Positions 25,950-36,018 are shown, counted from the stretch's first letter. The stretch is 64,000 nt of DNA from Microbulbifer sp. A4B17 (GCF_003076275.1 NZ_CP029064.1:3048501-3112500), one strand, 5' to 3'. Notes: generated from the sequence alone by a model not told the origin. Numbers and translations are program-made.

Positions 25950-28900
25950 TTAATCATATATCCAGTTAGGTAATAAATCGTCAGCGCCTTGCTCTCTCGC
26001 GCGATACCACCAATGTAGCTTTCTATCAGCGTCTCTCATTTTAGGAGTTACCCCTTGGTTGAACTTATTGGGGTGCAAAGACTTGTTGCCACGATGTAAT
26101 TTAGGAGGTATCTCGTGAATAGCTGACCCCGGCATTTGATCTGCGTGATGCAGGTCAGGCTTACCTAACCCTCTAGGTGGATGGCCCAGCAAAGCAGCCT
26201 TCATATCATTAACAGACCAATCACCTTCAATCCTAACTGGAGGATCATTCGGGCCGTATCCTGTTTTCTTTGCAACACCACCTCCAGAGATGCCATCTTT
26301 AAAGTACTTTATTCCAGCCCTTACACCTCTCGTACCGACCCTTCGTATAGATAAGAAATCAGTTGCCCCATTAGTTGCCCGACTTAAACCTTCTGCAGCC
26401 AACTCCTTTCCAATAAACACAAGAATAACAGGTATGGCTGGCAAAATAGCATAAGATTCATTCTTAGAATAATACGCTATTGTCGCCTCATCCTGATAAT
26501 TCCGAAATAGGTAATCTTGGTAGGCGTCATGCTCTTCCTGAGTAATCTGCATATGCATGAAACTGAGGGAAGATACTTGCCCCTCGAAGCCTCCACCATT
26601 CTGATAAGTAGCTTCAGAGGAATATTCATAGGATTGCGAAGCATCTGAACTTTCGCCAGAAAATGTGGACGAAGAAGCCCCCTCCGGTGCCTGAGCCCCA
26701 CCTGCGCCTTGTGGAGCCCAGAAACCTTCATGGTCCGGATTCTGACCAATACTAAAACTATAATTGCCATTCGAATCAGCACCAACCTGGCAACGAGAGC
26801 TACAGATATCATACCAGAGCTCTTTAGCATCCTTCTTAAAATCCCCCCAGCTGTAATAGCCGGTAGGGTCAGTCAGGGTCAGCGGGTTGCCTTTTACATA
26901 GCTATAGCGGTTATAGCCTTGAGTATCCTCAACTCCATCAATCATGGGGTCCGCTTGCAGGAAGCGGCCCAGGTTGGGGTCGTAGATGCGGCCATTCATA
27001 TGAATAATGCCGAGGGCGTCCACCATCTCGTGGCCGGTAAAGCCGTGAGTGGTGATCTCGTTCAGGCTATCCATCAGCTGGTAGTTGCTACCGATCAGGT
27101 CACTGATCTCCAGGGAATCCCAATCGCTATCGCGGCGCTTACCCCAGGGGTCGAAGGCCATACTCTGGCTTTCGAGCACACTGCCATTTTCATCCAGCAC
27201 CACATCGGTGGAGCCAATATGGTCTGTGAGCAGGTAGCGTTCCGTTAGCGATTGCTGCTCATAAGCCCCGTTGGTTTCGTAGGTAAATACGGCACCGCCA
27301 GGTAGATAGCGCTTCCAGTGGTAGCTTCCTTCAGATTGATAATGTATCCGCTCTACGCCACCCAGATAGAGGGTGGTAACCACCTCACCATCGGAGCGGG
27401 TGTCGACACGCTGATAGCGGGCGCGATCCGGGCCATAGGTAAAGGCGGTGCTGTCACCACTCTGGGTATTGGTAATCAGGGACGGCTTATCGAAAGTGGT
27501 GTAGCTGAACGCCCTGCCGGTGCTGTCGGAAGTCAGGTTGCCATTGCTATCGTTGTAGGCGTAATCCACCCCGGCCGCTTTGGTAACTGCGTGGGGCTTG
27601 GCACTTTCATACAAATAGGCAGCACCATCTTTGCTGAGGATATTGCCGATACTGTCGTATTGATACTGGGTGCCAGTAGCGTCGGAGTTACAGCTACTGG
27701 TGCTGGTGGTATTGGCATTAACCTGTAGCAGGCGGTTGAGGTTGTCGTAACAGAAGGATTCCTTCTTGCCAGTGCGCTGGTTATTGCGGCTTACCAGATT
27801 GCCTACGGCATCCCAGCCGTAAGCCATTTGCTGAACGGTAGTCGCAGATGCGGAATTATCGGCCTTTTGCGACAGCAAGCGTCCTGTGGCGCTATCGTAG
27901 CCATTATTAATGCGCACTTTACCGCTATTGATATCAAAGTCAGTTACCTGGCCTCGGCTATTGGAGCTGAGTACCCGGTAGACTTCACGGCCGGTATTCA
28001 GGTCGGTGACATATTCCAAAGCGCCGGTATTGGTGTAGTGCTCCTGGATACCACTGGTGATACCGTTTGCACCGTTGGACACTTCTCCATCCAAAACATC
28101 GTACTGGTATTGGGGCCGGCCGAAGCTATCGTACCCCACACTTGAGGCGAAAAACTCTTCATTCCCCACAGTGCCGAGGCCTGTTGCCACAGCGGTCTGC
28201 TGCCCCAGGGAGTTATATGAATAGATCGCACAATAGTGAGATGTGCCGGTATAGCACTGCTCATCATTGGCACTTGCTGACATGACGACAGCAGTCACTT
28301 TGCCGAGCGCATTGGCAACCGAAACACCAGCAGCATCTTTATCGTCGTAGTACCAGCGGGTATGCCCCTCTTCACTGCCGGCGGCTGTGTAGTCGGTGCG
28401 ACGCTGTGGGCGGCCGTAGTGATCGTACTCAGTGACCGTGCGCTGCTGTTTGCCATCTTCCTGCTCAACCAGATCACCAAACGCATTGTAGGTGTAAGTC
28501 CAATCGCCCTTATCCGGGTCGGACATGGCCACTTTGCGGCCACGGGCATCGTATTTGGCGCTAATGGTAATACCCAGGTTTTCACCGGAGCGGCCGTGAC
28601 TGATAGCCTCTGTCACATTACCTACCGGGTCATACTGATATTCCACCGTGCCTTGGTAGTGATCCAGGATATAAACCGCTTCACCCAAGGCGTTGGTCTT
28701 TTTCGTGCGATTCTGGCTACCTGGGCTGGTGCTGGTAGCCACCACCAGATTATTTTCCAGCATCAGCTCGGAATTACTCACCGTATTGCTATCCGGCAAC
28801 TCTACGGAGGTGATTCTGGAGTTCAGGTCGTAGTAATTGGTTGTCCAGTATTCGGCAACGGTGCCCTTGGTATAAGGTTCACTTTGTCGCTCAACCCGGC

Positions 28901-31900
28901 CCAGTTCGTCGTATTCCGTATCGGTAACAATAATCTGGCTTTGGGTAAGGCCGGTTGACTCCTGACGCAACTGGCGGCCGAGCATATCAAAATAGGTCGT
29001 GGAATAAGCCCCTGTTTCACTGGTGGTCACCACATAGGTGGCAGCATCGCTGTGACTACACTTTGAACCACTACAGATTCCATATTCGGTAGTTACCGAG
29101 GGAGCACCGTCCGTCGCCCTATAAGTTTCACGGCCAAAGGCATCATATTCATAAGTCGTGGTTACATAGCTAGAAGCCGAGGCATCCAGGTAAGTTCGGG
29201 TCTTGGTGGGCAGCCCCATATCATCGCGACTCACCACTTCAGAGAGTAAGCGATTATCAGAATCTCTTACCTTATCGACGTAGCGCTTATCCGCATCATA
29301 TTCTGAGTAGCTTGTACGACTCGGCTCTGAGGCTTGCTCAGTTGCTTTTTTAGTTTTACTTAACCGATTTGCATAATCGTCGTAGGTGTAGGTCGTCGAC
29401 AGCTTAATTTCAGCGGCGTCCTCACCACTGTATTCGGGCTCAATATGCTCTGCTTTTAGTAAGCCATACTGACTTCCGCCCTCCGGGTAGTACTCAAAAG
29501 ATACTTCCCGAGTCTCAACATCACTGCCGCGAGTAGTGGTAATTTTAGTGCTGGTAACCCGCCCTTTTTCTCGGTACCAGGTCTCCCCATCGAACCCATT
29601 TTCTTGAACAACTTTTTGTACTACACCACCAGAAGCATTTTTGGTGCTTACCGTAGACTCTTCGAGATTGCCATAATCATCATAAGTGTTTTCAGTAACC
29701 ACGGTTTTGTACTTGCTACCTGCGGCAGCGCCATCACTCTTGAGCAAGTAGAAAACTTCTGAGGATTCTTCGATATACGGCCAATAGGGTGCTGTAGAGC
29801 CTCCACGCTTGGCAAAAGTATTGGCTTGACTATAGAGCAGCTTACCTTGAGGCGTGTATTTCTTAACACTCAAAGGCATCCCGATATAGGGAAATTCTTG
29901 GGCGAAAGTTGTTGTGGTATACCCTGTGCGGCTATCTGTCGTGGTTATTTTCTCAAAACCCAAACTACCGCGACCACCGCCCTGGAAGCGCAAGCCTTCA
30001 TACTTATAGGTTACTTGCTCAGTATTATTGGCGCTGGAAGCAGTGGGCATGGAAAACTCAAGCTGGGAGACTATGTAGCTGGTTCCACCAATATCAAATA
30101 CGGGAGACCCGTAATCCAGCAGTGCAGCTCCCTGCCCTTTTACATAAACACTCGTATCCGTTAACGGCTTATATGTGAAAGTGGATTCTTCGCCCAAGCC
30201 ACCATTTACCGCTTTAATAACATTGTTAGCCGTATATGAAGCATTTGGCGCATAAAAATTTACGTAGTGATTACTTTCACCATCGTAAATTCGTGCATAT
30301 TCCTGGAATCCATCTCCATTTATATCAGCATAAGTTGCGTGAATACTATCACCAGAGCCAGCCGATATACTTGTTTCAATGACGTCATCAAAGCCGTTGC
30401 CATTCCACAACTTAACTTTTAACTGGTCTCCAGGCCAAACGATATCTAGAAACCCATCGTGATTAAAATCAACCAGCTGAACCTTTTTCCCTGTCACTTC
30501 CGACAAGGCAATGTAGTTATCTAAATCACCGTCATCTGACAAGGTATAAGACCAATCATCATTTTCATCCTTCAGGATCATATCCGTCAGACCATCATGA
30601 TTAAGGTCTGCCGGAAGCCAAATATAATTATGGGTATTAGCCTCCTCCTGGGTGAAGCCTGAAAATATACTCGTAGAAAGAGTAATTTTTCTCCAGTCTC
30701 TATAGGTTTTATTGCATTTACGAGTAAAGGGCACTAAAAACTCTGTGCGACCATCCCCATCGGAATCAATAACCTCCATAGAGTGTAAATCACCAATCTC
30801 TATAGAAGATTCACAAGCTTCGCTTGTTGAATCATCCGGTACAGCAATAGACTTACTAGGGCTGGCTGGATAGGAAACCACCCCGTTTTGCCCTCTTTCA
30901 GCGTAATAGAAGCTGATACCCTTTTTATCGGTATCTCTGATAATAAGATCACCTAAGCCGTCACCGGTAATATCAGATAAAACACTTTGAGTACCCGCTC
31001 CGGAAGGAATGATCACTGTTGCCGTCGAAGAGAATTTAGTGCCGTCAAACAGCCTCACAGCCCAACTATTATCACTCTGTCGATGAATAAAATCTAATTG
31101 ACCATCACCATCGTAATCCAACAGATTCCAGTCATAACGTAGGTAGTAATAGGCTCTTATTGAATGGTTGGTGTCCTGAACATCCCACTTCTCGCCATCT
31201 GATAAAGCAACCTGCAGGTATCGCTCTTCATCACTGTTCTTATAGAACCAAATATAGTCATCCATTCCATCGCCATTTAAGTCAGCGACACGCCCAGGCT
31301 GGAACCTATTGGCATTGGAATGGAACTTCATGGTTGTGTATTCAGTGGAACTAAATCCAGGGGCGTCTACCACCTGCCAGTCAAAAGTAGTTGCCTCTGA
31401 ACAACTATTTCCAACACATTGCTGGATACTATACAGGCGACTTAGGGGAGGATTTTCAGTACTGGGCGACTCATATAAGTAGCCAAGGTTATACTCCCTA
31501 AAGCTGGCGCCATTATTAGTAATAGAGACTGACTTAAGGCGACGCTTCAATGGGTAATCACCCACCATGAGGTTCTCGGGAACAAAGTCCAAGCGACTCT
31601 CGTATTCAAACTGAATAACTGCATTTGCTTCAGAGCCTGTGCCAAAAGCATACTCTATGCGGTCAATCCTGAAGCCATTACTATCTTCTATGTAATAGTA
31701 TTCTATGGCGTTATTGCCGGAACTATCGTAAAGCTTATCGAGGACAAATGAGTCGCCCCCACTGTTAACCGTGTAGTAAGCGGTCTCACCACCTTTGGTC
31801 GTTACCTCAAATCCTGTAATACTGCCGCTGCCAGTAGCCTTAAAGGTGCGGAAGCTATTTAGTTCAGACGCATAAGTAGAATTAACAGATCCGTAGCTAC

Positions 31901-33488
31901 CACTAGTAACAACCAAACGCTGTCCATCCACACAGAAGCGGTCTTTTTCACCAAGCAGCACCTCTGAATCATCATGCACTAATGTCCGATGACAATAACG
32001 GATAACAGAGAGGCCTGAGATTCCCCAACCTAACCCCATTAAGCCATTTCTACCTTGGCTAGAATAGCCAAGGGACAGCTCAGGAGTATGCCCACCTGAG
32101 CCTTGAGGAAGTTCTAGCTGTAAATTATAGGTTGCAGCTCCAGAAGGGGAGACGGCTGCAGTACCTGAGAGACTACCAGCAATATTTGCATTTTCCAGCT
32201 CAGGCTCAATAAGTTCAGTTTCTGTGGTAGGCATGCCAGAAACTGATAAGTAGGCGGTATCTGCTACTAGACTACTTCCAGAATCAATAATAAGGTCATC
32301 TGATCCATTACCATCTACATCATCAATATAAATACTATTACTACGATCATTAACTAACTCTGCTAGAGTTTCATCCCTTAGGTCATCAGCTCCAGAGGGG
32401 TAGTTAAACTGATTAATACCATAAACGATAAATGGCAGTTCCCCGTCAAATTCACCTCGAAAAAGAAAATCAACCTGCCCATCATTATCAAAATCACCTA
32501 CAAGGTAATCCGTCCCTAAAGTAAGCTGAACTGCATCAGCCAATAGGTTTTCTGAAATATTGTCATATGCCAGATAGTGAGTATCAGGCCCGAATGCAGG
32601 CGTAAGCTCCCTACCATAAATAGTAAACATTGGATTCGGTTGCAATGTAATAGGAGTGGCAATATCTCCGTGTAAAATGAGAAGCCTTTCGCTACTGTAA
32701 AAGTGATAATCTAGAAAACCATCATTGTTGTAGTCACCGACAAAAATAGCATACCCATAATTGTCCAGGGAAAAATCCAAGGCTGATACAGGCAAAGAAA
32801 CATCAATTGCTTCAGACTCCTGCCCACTACTGCAGACATAATTCCCAGTTCCATTGGTACTAAATTTGCAAGTCTTCACTCGAAATTCAATCGATCCTGT
32901 GTGCTGCAGATCAATACTAAGAGAATTCGGCTGATCAGCATCTATTTCATCTAAGTCCTGCCATGCACCAGCATTCACCCGAAAATCTAAATCGTAGTAG
33001 TCTGAACCAGAAACTGTACTCCAGGTGAGATCTATTGTATCTCCGAGCGTACCCACTGTATCACTGACAGAAACACTGGAGGGGGATGACAAGGGTTTGA
33101 GTACTTCAACGCTGCCACTATCAGTTACATTCCACCCTAGATCTGTTTCATCTATCAGGTGAACTGTAATGACATAATTATAAATCCCTTCTCCATAGCC
33201 ACTTACCTCAAGGTCATCTTCCCTTGTAAGCGTCACTTTTCGGATTTGCCCTTCACCCTGCTTTGACTCAACAATTTCTGCACTATCTATGAATGACCAA
33301 TCAACCCTAACGGTATAGTTACCACTTGAGGACTGCGATGGAAAAGAAATATAATTCTTTGCAGTTGCAACTGCACTAGCTGCCATTAGGCATATAATTA
33401 CTGTAAAGCGGGCTAGCCAACTAGAGCGCGCCCCACCAAATTCCGCCCCTGAAACACAACTCTGCACAAATACCCCCAACCCCAGCAA
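25950..33488 (-). CDS. SpvB/RHS-repeat polymorphic toxin with C-terminal HNH-like nuclease
   Basis: A 2512-residue secreted toxin. Order: signal-peptide-like segment (about 25-43, FTVIICLMAASAVATA), an Ig/FN3-like part (about 110-215), FG-GAP/VCBS calcium-loop repeats (about 225-410, DYNNDGFLDY, DFDNDGQVDFLF), an SpvB-type domain from about 433 (AAVSPSGAATYNLQLELP), more FG-GAP repeats (about 735-1080, DLNGDGMDDYIWF), then RHS/YD repeats (about 1200-2150) and the core end DPNLGRFLQADP (about 2175). After NPLTLTDPTGY (about 2206) the variable tip begins. Its last about 95 residues hold DLHHADQMPGSAIHEIPPKL, HRGNKSLHPN and WWYRAREQG, like LHH-type HNH/Endo VII nucleases. SUKH immunity follows. 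The RHS shell would encapsulate the toxin; target DNA or RNA is not shown by sequence. Confidence 0.93.
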   Translation of the reverse strand: MLGLGVFVQSCVSGAEFGGARSSWLARFTVIICLMAASAVATAKNYISFPSQSSSGNYTVRVDWSFIDSAEIVESKQGEGQIRKVTLTREDDLEVSGYGEGIYNYVITVHLIDETDLGWNVTDSGSVEVLKPLSSPSSVSVSDTVGTLGDTIDLTWSTVSGSDYYDLDFRVNAGAWQDLDEIDADQPNSLSIDLQHTGSIEFRVKTCKFSTNGTGNYVCSSGQESEAIDVSLPVSALDFSLDNYGYAIFVGDYNNDGFLDYHFYSSERLLILHGDIATPITLQPNPMFTIYGRELTPAFGPDTHYLAYDNISENLLADAVQLTLGTDYLVGDFDNDGQVDFLFRGEFDGELPFIVYGINQFNYPSGADDLRDETLAELVNDRSNSIYIDDVDGNGSDDLIIDSGSSLVADTAYLSVSGMPTTETELIEPELENANIAGSLSGTAAVSPSGAATYNLQLELPQGSGGHTPELSLGYSSQGRNGLMGLGWGISGLSVIRYCHRTLVHDDSEVLLGEKDRFCVDGQRLVVTSGSYGSVNSTYASELNSFRTFKATGSGSITGFEVTTKGGETAYYTVNSGGDSFVLDKLYDSSGNNAIEYYYIEDSNGFRIDRIEYAFGTGSEANAVIQFEYESRLDFVPENLMVGDYPLKRRLKSVSITNNGASFREYNLGYLYESPSTENPPLSRLYSIQQCVGNSCSEATTFDWQVVDAPGFSSTEYTTMKFHSNANRFQPGRVADLNGDGMDDYIWFYKNSDEERYLQVALSDGEKWDVQDTNHSIRAYYYLRYDWNLLDYDGDGQLDFIHRQSDNSWAVRLFDGTKFSSTATVIIPSGAGTQSVLSDITGDGLGDLIIRDTDKKGISFYYAERGQNGVVSYPASPSKSIAVPDDSTSEACESSIEIGDLHSMEVIDSDGDGRTEFLVPFTRKCNKTYRDWRKITLSTSIFSGFTQEEANTHNYIWLPADLNHDGLTDMILKDENDDWSYTLSDDGDLDNYIALSEVTGKKVQLVDFNHDGFLDIVWPGDQLKVKLWNGNGFDDVIETSISAGSGDSIHATYADINGDGFQEYARIYDGESNHYVNFYAPNASYTANNVIKAVNGGLGEESTFTYKPLTDTSVYVKGQGAALLDYGSPVFDIGGTSYIVSQLEFSMPTASSANNTEQVTYKYEGLRFQGGGRGSLGFEKITTTDSRTGYTTTTFAQEFPYIGMPLSVKKYTPQGKLLYSQANTFAKRGGSTAPYWPYIEESSEVFYLLKSDGAAAGSKYKTVVTENTYDDYGNLEESTVSTKNASGGVVQKVVQENGFDGETWYREKGRVTSTKITTTRGSDVETREVSFEYYPEGGSQYGLLKAEHIEPEYSGEDAAEIKLSTTYTYDDYANRLSKTKKATEQASEPSRTSYSEYDADKRYVDKVRDSDNRLLSEVVSRDDMGLPTKTRTYLDASASSYVTTTYEYDAFGRETYRATDGAPSVTTEYGICSGSKCSHSDAATYVVTTSETGAYSTTYFDMLGRQLRQESTGLTQSQIIVTDTEYDELGRVERQSEPYTKGTVAEYWTTNYYDLNSRITSVELPDSNTVSNSELMLENNLVVATSTSPGSQNRTKKTNALGEAVYILDHYQGTVEYQYDPVGNVTEAISHGRSGENLGITISAKYDARGRKVAMSDPDKGDWTYTYNAFGDLVEQEDGKQQRTVTEYDHYGRPQRRTDYTAAGSEEGHTRWYYDDKDAAGVSVANALGKVTAVVMSASANDEQCYTGTSHYCAIYSYNSLGQQTAVATGLGTVGNEEFFASSVGYDSFGRPQYQYDVLDGEVSNGANGITSGIQEHYTNTGALEYVTDLNTGREVYRVLSSNSRGQVTDFDINSGKVRINNGYDSATGRLLSQKADNSASATTVQQMAYGWDAVGNLVSRNNQRTGKKESFCYDNLNRLLQVNANTTSTSSCNSDATGTQYQYDSIGNILSKDGAAYLYESAKPHAVTKAAGVDYAYNDSNGNLTSDSTGRAFSYTTFDKPSLITNTQSGDSTAFTYGPDRARYQRVDTRSDGEVVTTLYLGGVERIHYQSEGSYHWKRYLPGGAVFTYETNGAYEQQSLTERYLLTDHIGSTDVVLDENGSVLESQSMAFDPWGKRRDSDWDSLEISDLIGSNYQLMDSLNEITTHGFTGHEMVDALGIIHMNGRIYDPNLGRFLQADPMIDGVEDTQGYNRYSYVKGNPLTLTDPTGYYSWGDFKKDAKELWYDICSSRCQVGADSNGNYSFSIGQNPDHEGFWAPQGAGGAQAPEGASSSTFSGESSDASQSYEYSSEATYQNGGGFEGQVSSLSFMHMQITQEEHDAYQDYLFRNYQDEATIAYYSKNESYAILPAIPVILVFIGKELAAEGLSRATNGATDFLSIRRVGTRGVRAGIKYFKDGISGGGVAKKTGYGPNDPPVRIEGDWSVNDMKAALLGHPPRGLGKPDLHHADQMPGSAIHEIPPKLHRGNKSLHPNKFNQGVTPKMRDADRKLHWWYRAREQGADDLLPNWIYD

Positions 33489-33995
33489 TACTTAGCACTT
33501 GACGACAAATTAAGCGTTGAATGACAGCCTCTTATTTATGTTGAGACCATATTGACAAAAACACCTTAAGGAAAAGCATTTTATCTTGACACTTGCAAAC
33601 CGCACGCGACCTTACCAGACCAAAGAAAAGAATTCCACCAGGAAGATGAAAGGAACGACCGAGCTGCAGCCATATAATTGATTTAATAAAAGAAAACACC
33701 AATCAACAGCCTAAAGGCAGGGCCACTGACCAAAAGAGGGGTCCTTTGAGGCGAGAAAAAAATATAAAGAGCGATTTGACAAACAATCCAACAAAAACAT
33801 TAAACAGAGGCTGATTATATCAAGAGACACCAGATCACAAACTTGCATATACCTAACAAAAATTTTTTTCAGGTATCCACTCCGAGAAGTGGCCATAAAA
33901 AATTACTTCTGCATAATCCGCTCACTGATTTATGATACCCCAAATGCACACGTATTCAATGGTAATCTGACCTTTCAAACTACCCTGGAGCAACT
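33489..33995. other. Intergenic region upstream of rhs and of copy 9
   Basis: About 500 AT-rich bases between two divergent genes; holds their promoters. No supported gene; an open stretch at 33711-33896 (-) has no ribosome-binding site. Confidence 0.45.
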
Positions 33996-34330
33996 ATGAA
34001 ACTAAAAAAATTACAATCGGCTTTCTGATTTCATTTATATCCACAGCTACAATCGCCGACTCTGGATTTATTATGAAAGAGGCAATAGTCACCAAAGTTT
34101 CATCCGGTGGTTCAAGCACCTTCGGATTTAACATTTCAGGCGGAACAGGCACTTGCTCTGACTCGCGCATCCAATTTGATTTGAGCGCTGTTAACAATGA
34201 CATTGATGCAATGAACCGAGCTTATTCGGCATTAACTGCCGCATTAGTATCGAATAGTAAAGTAGATATCTGGGCAGTAGATTCTGCCGACTGCAATACC
34301 GCCGCCTCCATTGATATTCTTAGCTCTTAA
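33996..34330 (+). pseudogene. Small exported two-cysteine protein (copy 9), frame break in an A7 run
   Basis: From ATG 33996 (GGAG upstream) the frame reads MKLKK and then, in the A7 run at 34004-34010, must move back one base to continue as ITIGFLISFISTATIA-DSG, a good signal peptide, and the family body: first Cys (GTCSDS), helix NRAYSALTAALVSNSKVDIW, second Cys (ADCNTA), end IDILSS. Without the shift it stops at 34029. The in-frame heptamer A_AAA_AAA is a classic -1 slippery site and also prone to transcriptional slippage or copying errors. It may be a pseudogene, a phase-variable gene, a frameshifted gene or a base-calling error. Internal ATG 34073 would lack a signal peptide. Confidence 0.7.
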
Positions 34331-34439
34331 GCCTAAGGTGGGGCCTGCCTTTAAGACTCGCCCCAACCAATAGCACTCCCTCACTTATAGGGTGTTTTTG
34401 AGATAGATTTATCATGGATAAGAATAGAAATATTCTGGC

Positions 34440-34785
34440 GTCGCGACTACAGATATCCATATATATCAAATCATCTGCATTACAGCTGTTCACATCCAAG
34501 TATTTAAGTTTGACTGTTTCTGCGCAACTGTGGCAGCCATTATTGATGAAACCCAAATATTTCGGACCTCACCGCTAATCTCATCATATTCTTAATTTAT
34601 GTTACATATCCGCTGCGATTCATCGAAACTTTCCCAGTCCCTATCCACGTAAAGATAATCCGCCCTGGCAACATCCCAATCTTCGATTTTGCCCACACAA
34701 TAAACGCTGCCCTATGCAGAGCTTGCAGCAGAAAATGCTATCGTTGAAAGCAAGCCATAAACCATAAATACATTTCTAAGGTCAT
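34440..34785 (-). pseudogene. Small exported protein (copy 10), multiply broken
   Basis: On the minus strand the region reads a signal-peptide-like MVYGLLSTIAFSAASSA followed directly by a stop codon, then GSVYCVGKIEDWDVARADYL, a later Cys (RICNIN), another stop and the helix part WVSSIMAATVAQK; after a shift of frame comes TVKLKYLDVNSCNADDLIYM, which matches the family's strand-Cys-strand end. Signal peptide, Cys spacing and helix all fit the local family, but at least two stops and one shift inactivate it. Exact ends are uncertain. Confidence 0.6.
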
Positions 34786-34997
34786 AAGAAACCCCTTACA
34801 CTTAAGCATGAAAAAATATTTAAATTTATGCAGAAACTCGATACATCAATAGCCAAAAAATGAACTTTACTCAGTAGCAAAATTCTCAAACTGCGATATA
34901 AAGAATAAAGCTCGGGAAAGTTCAAGTCATACTTGTGAAGAAACCAAAGAATCGCCCAGCTTAAATCCCGGGCGTCTCTATAAAAACGATACTATTC

Positions 34998-35852
34998 TTA
35001 ACAAAAAATCTCCCGCGCCCGGCTCGGTGATACCACCTTTCTCCCAGCCTCTTCAGCTACAGCCGCAAGAGCCTCAATCAATTGACCATTCCCTGAAGTC
35101 CGCTCTCCTCCCGGCAAGTAAAAGGTGTCTTCAACTCCAGTGCGCAAATGACCGCCCAATTCTGCGGTCTTGCGATGCACCGGCCAGATTTCCTCACGGC
35201 CGATCACTGTGCTCTGCCATAAGCTGCCGGGCTTCATATATTTTGGGATAATCTCCAACAGATCGGGATCGGCAGGCATACCTGAAGCCACCCCCATCAC
35301 CAGGTTGTAGTTGGGCTTATCCACCATCCCTACATCCGCATACATGCCTACAGAGCGAACGATACCGATATCAAAGCACTCAAATTCCGGGCGGGTACCG
35401 GTCTCCCGGCAGACCGCCAGCAGCTCCTCCACCTTATCGACCGGGTTATCAAATACCATGGGTGGCCAAGCCCAGGTGCCGTTGGATCGCGCCTTTAAAT
35501 AGTTCAGGCTTCCCGCATTACAGGCGGCAATTTCCGGCTTACCGGCACGCACACAACTCAAAGGACCTTGCTGATCCCGTCCGATAGTGCCAGTTGAAAA
35601 ATTTAGAATAACGCCAGGGCATTTATCGCGAATTGCATCGGCAATTTCCAAGGCTATTTGCGGGTCCCAGGTGGGTAAATGGCCTTTGCTTTCCTCTTGC
35701 GCGCGGAAATGAACATGCATAACGGAAGCCCCCGCATCGTAGGCTTCACGGGCGGATTCCGCCATTTCCTTGGGGGTTACCGGGACCGGGTGCTGCTGGG
35801 GGTTGGTAAGCACTCCGGTTAGGGCGCAAGTAATCACCACTTCATCAGACAT
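34998..35852 (-). CDS. BKACE family enzyme (DUF849), beta-keto acid cleavage
   Basis: A 284-residue TIM-barrel enzyme of the BKACE family, which condenses a beta-keto acid with acetyl-CoA to give acetoacetate and a new CoA ester, using zinc. Motifs: VITCALTGVLTNP at the start, ASVMHVHFR (two His-type zinc ligands in HVH), LNFSTGT, EFECFDIG (catalytic Glu region) and HLRTGVEDTFYLPGGE. The start at 35852 has AGGAG 9 bases upstream; a longer frame to 36005 lacks similarity. Substrate within the family (3-keto-5-aminohexanoate, dehydrocarnitine and others) cannot be read from the sequence. Divergent from the S9 peptidase gene. Confidence 0.92.
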   Translation of the reverse strand: MSDEVVITCALTGVLTNPQQHPVPVTPKEMAESAREAYDAGASVMHVHFRAQEESKGHLPTWDPQIALEIADAIRDKCPGVILNFSTGTIGRDQQGPLSCVRAGKPEIAACNAGSLNYLKARSNGTWAWPPMVFDNPVDKVEELLAVCRETGTRPEFECFDIGIVRSVGMYADVGMVDKPNYNLVMGVASGMPADPDLLEIIPKYMKPGSLWQSTVIGREEIWPVHRKTAELGGHLRTGVEDTFYLPGGERTSGNGQLIEALAAVAEEAGRKVVSPSRAREIFC

Positions 35853-36000
35853 CGCTGGCTCTCCTGAATTATCTTTGTTAAGGCCGCTGTTTACAGGGCT
35901 ATCCAGCGTGTGCGCGTCGCTCCTACAGCACCAACCGATCCTAAAAGGACCAGGGCGAGTGGAAGAGCTGATACTGGATAGTGCATCGACAAAATACAGC

Positions 36001-36018
36001 ACCAAGCGCTTGCTTGGT
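36001..36018. promoter_or_regulatory. Inverted repeat in a divergent promoter region
   Basis: ACCAAGC-GCTT-GCTTGGT, 7-bp perfect dyad, midway between the BKACE and S9 peptidase genes. Could be an operator; no regulator is adjacent. Confidence 0.3.

Noticed and set aside
26709..28958. Several long plus-strand frames within the rhs region
   Set aside because: They are antisense to well-conserved YD repeats; repeat codon structure keeps the opposite strand open.
33711..33896. 61-codon minus-strand frame upstream of rhs
   Set aside because: No ribosome-binding site, sits in the promoter region between divergent genes.
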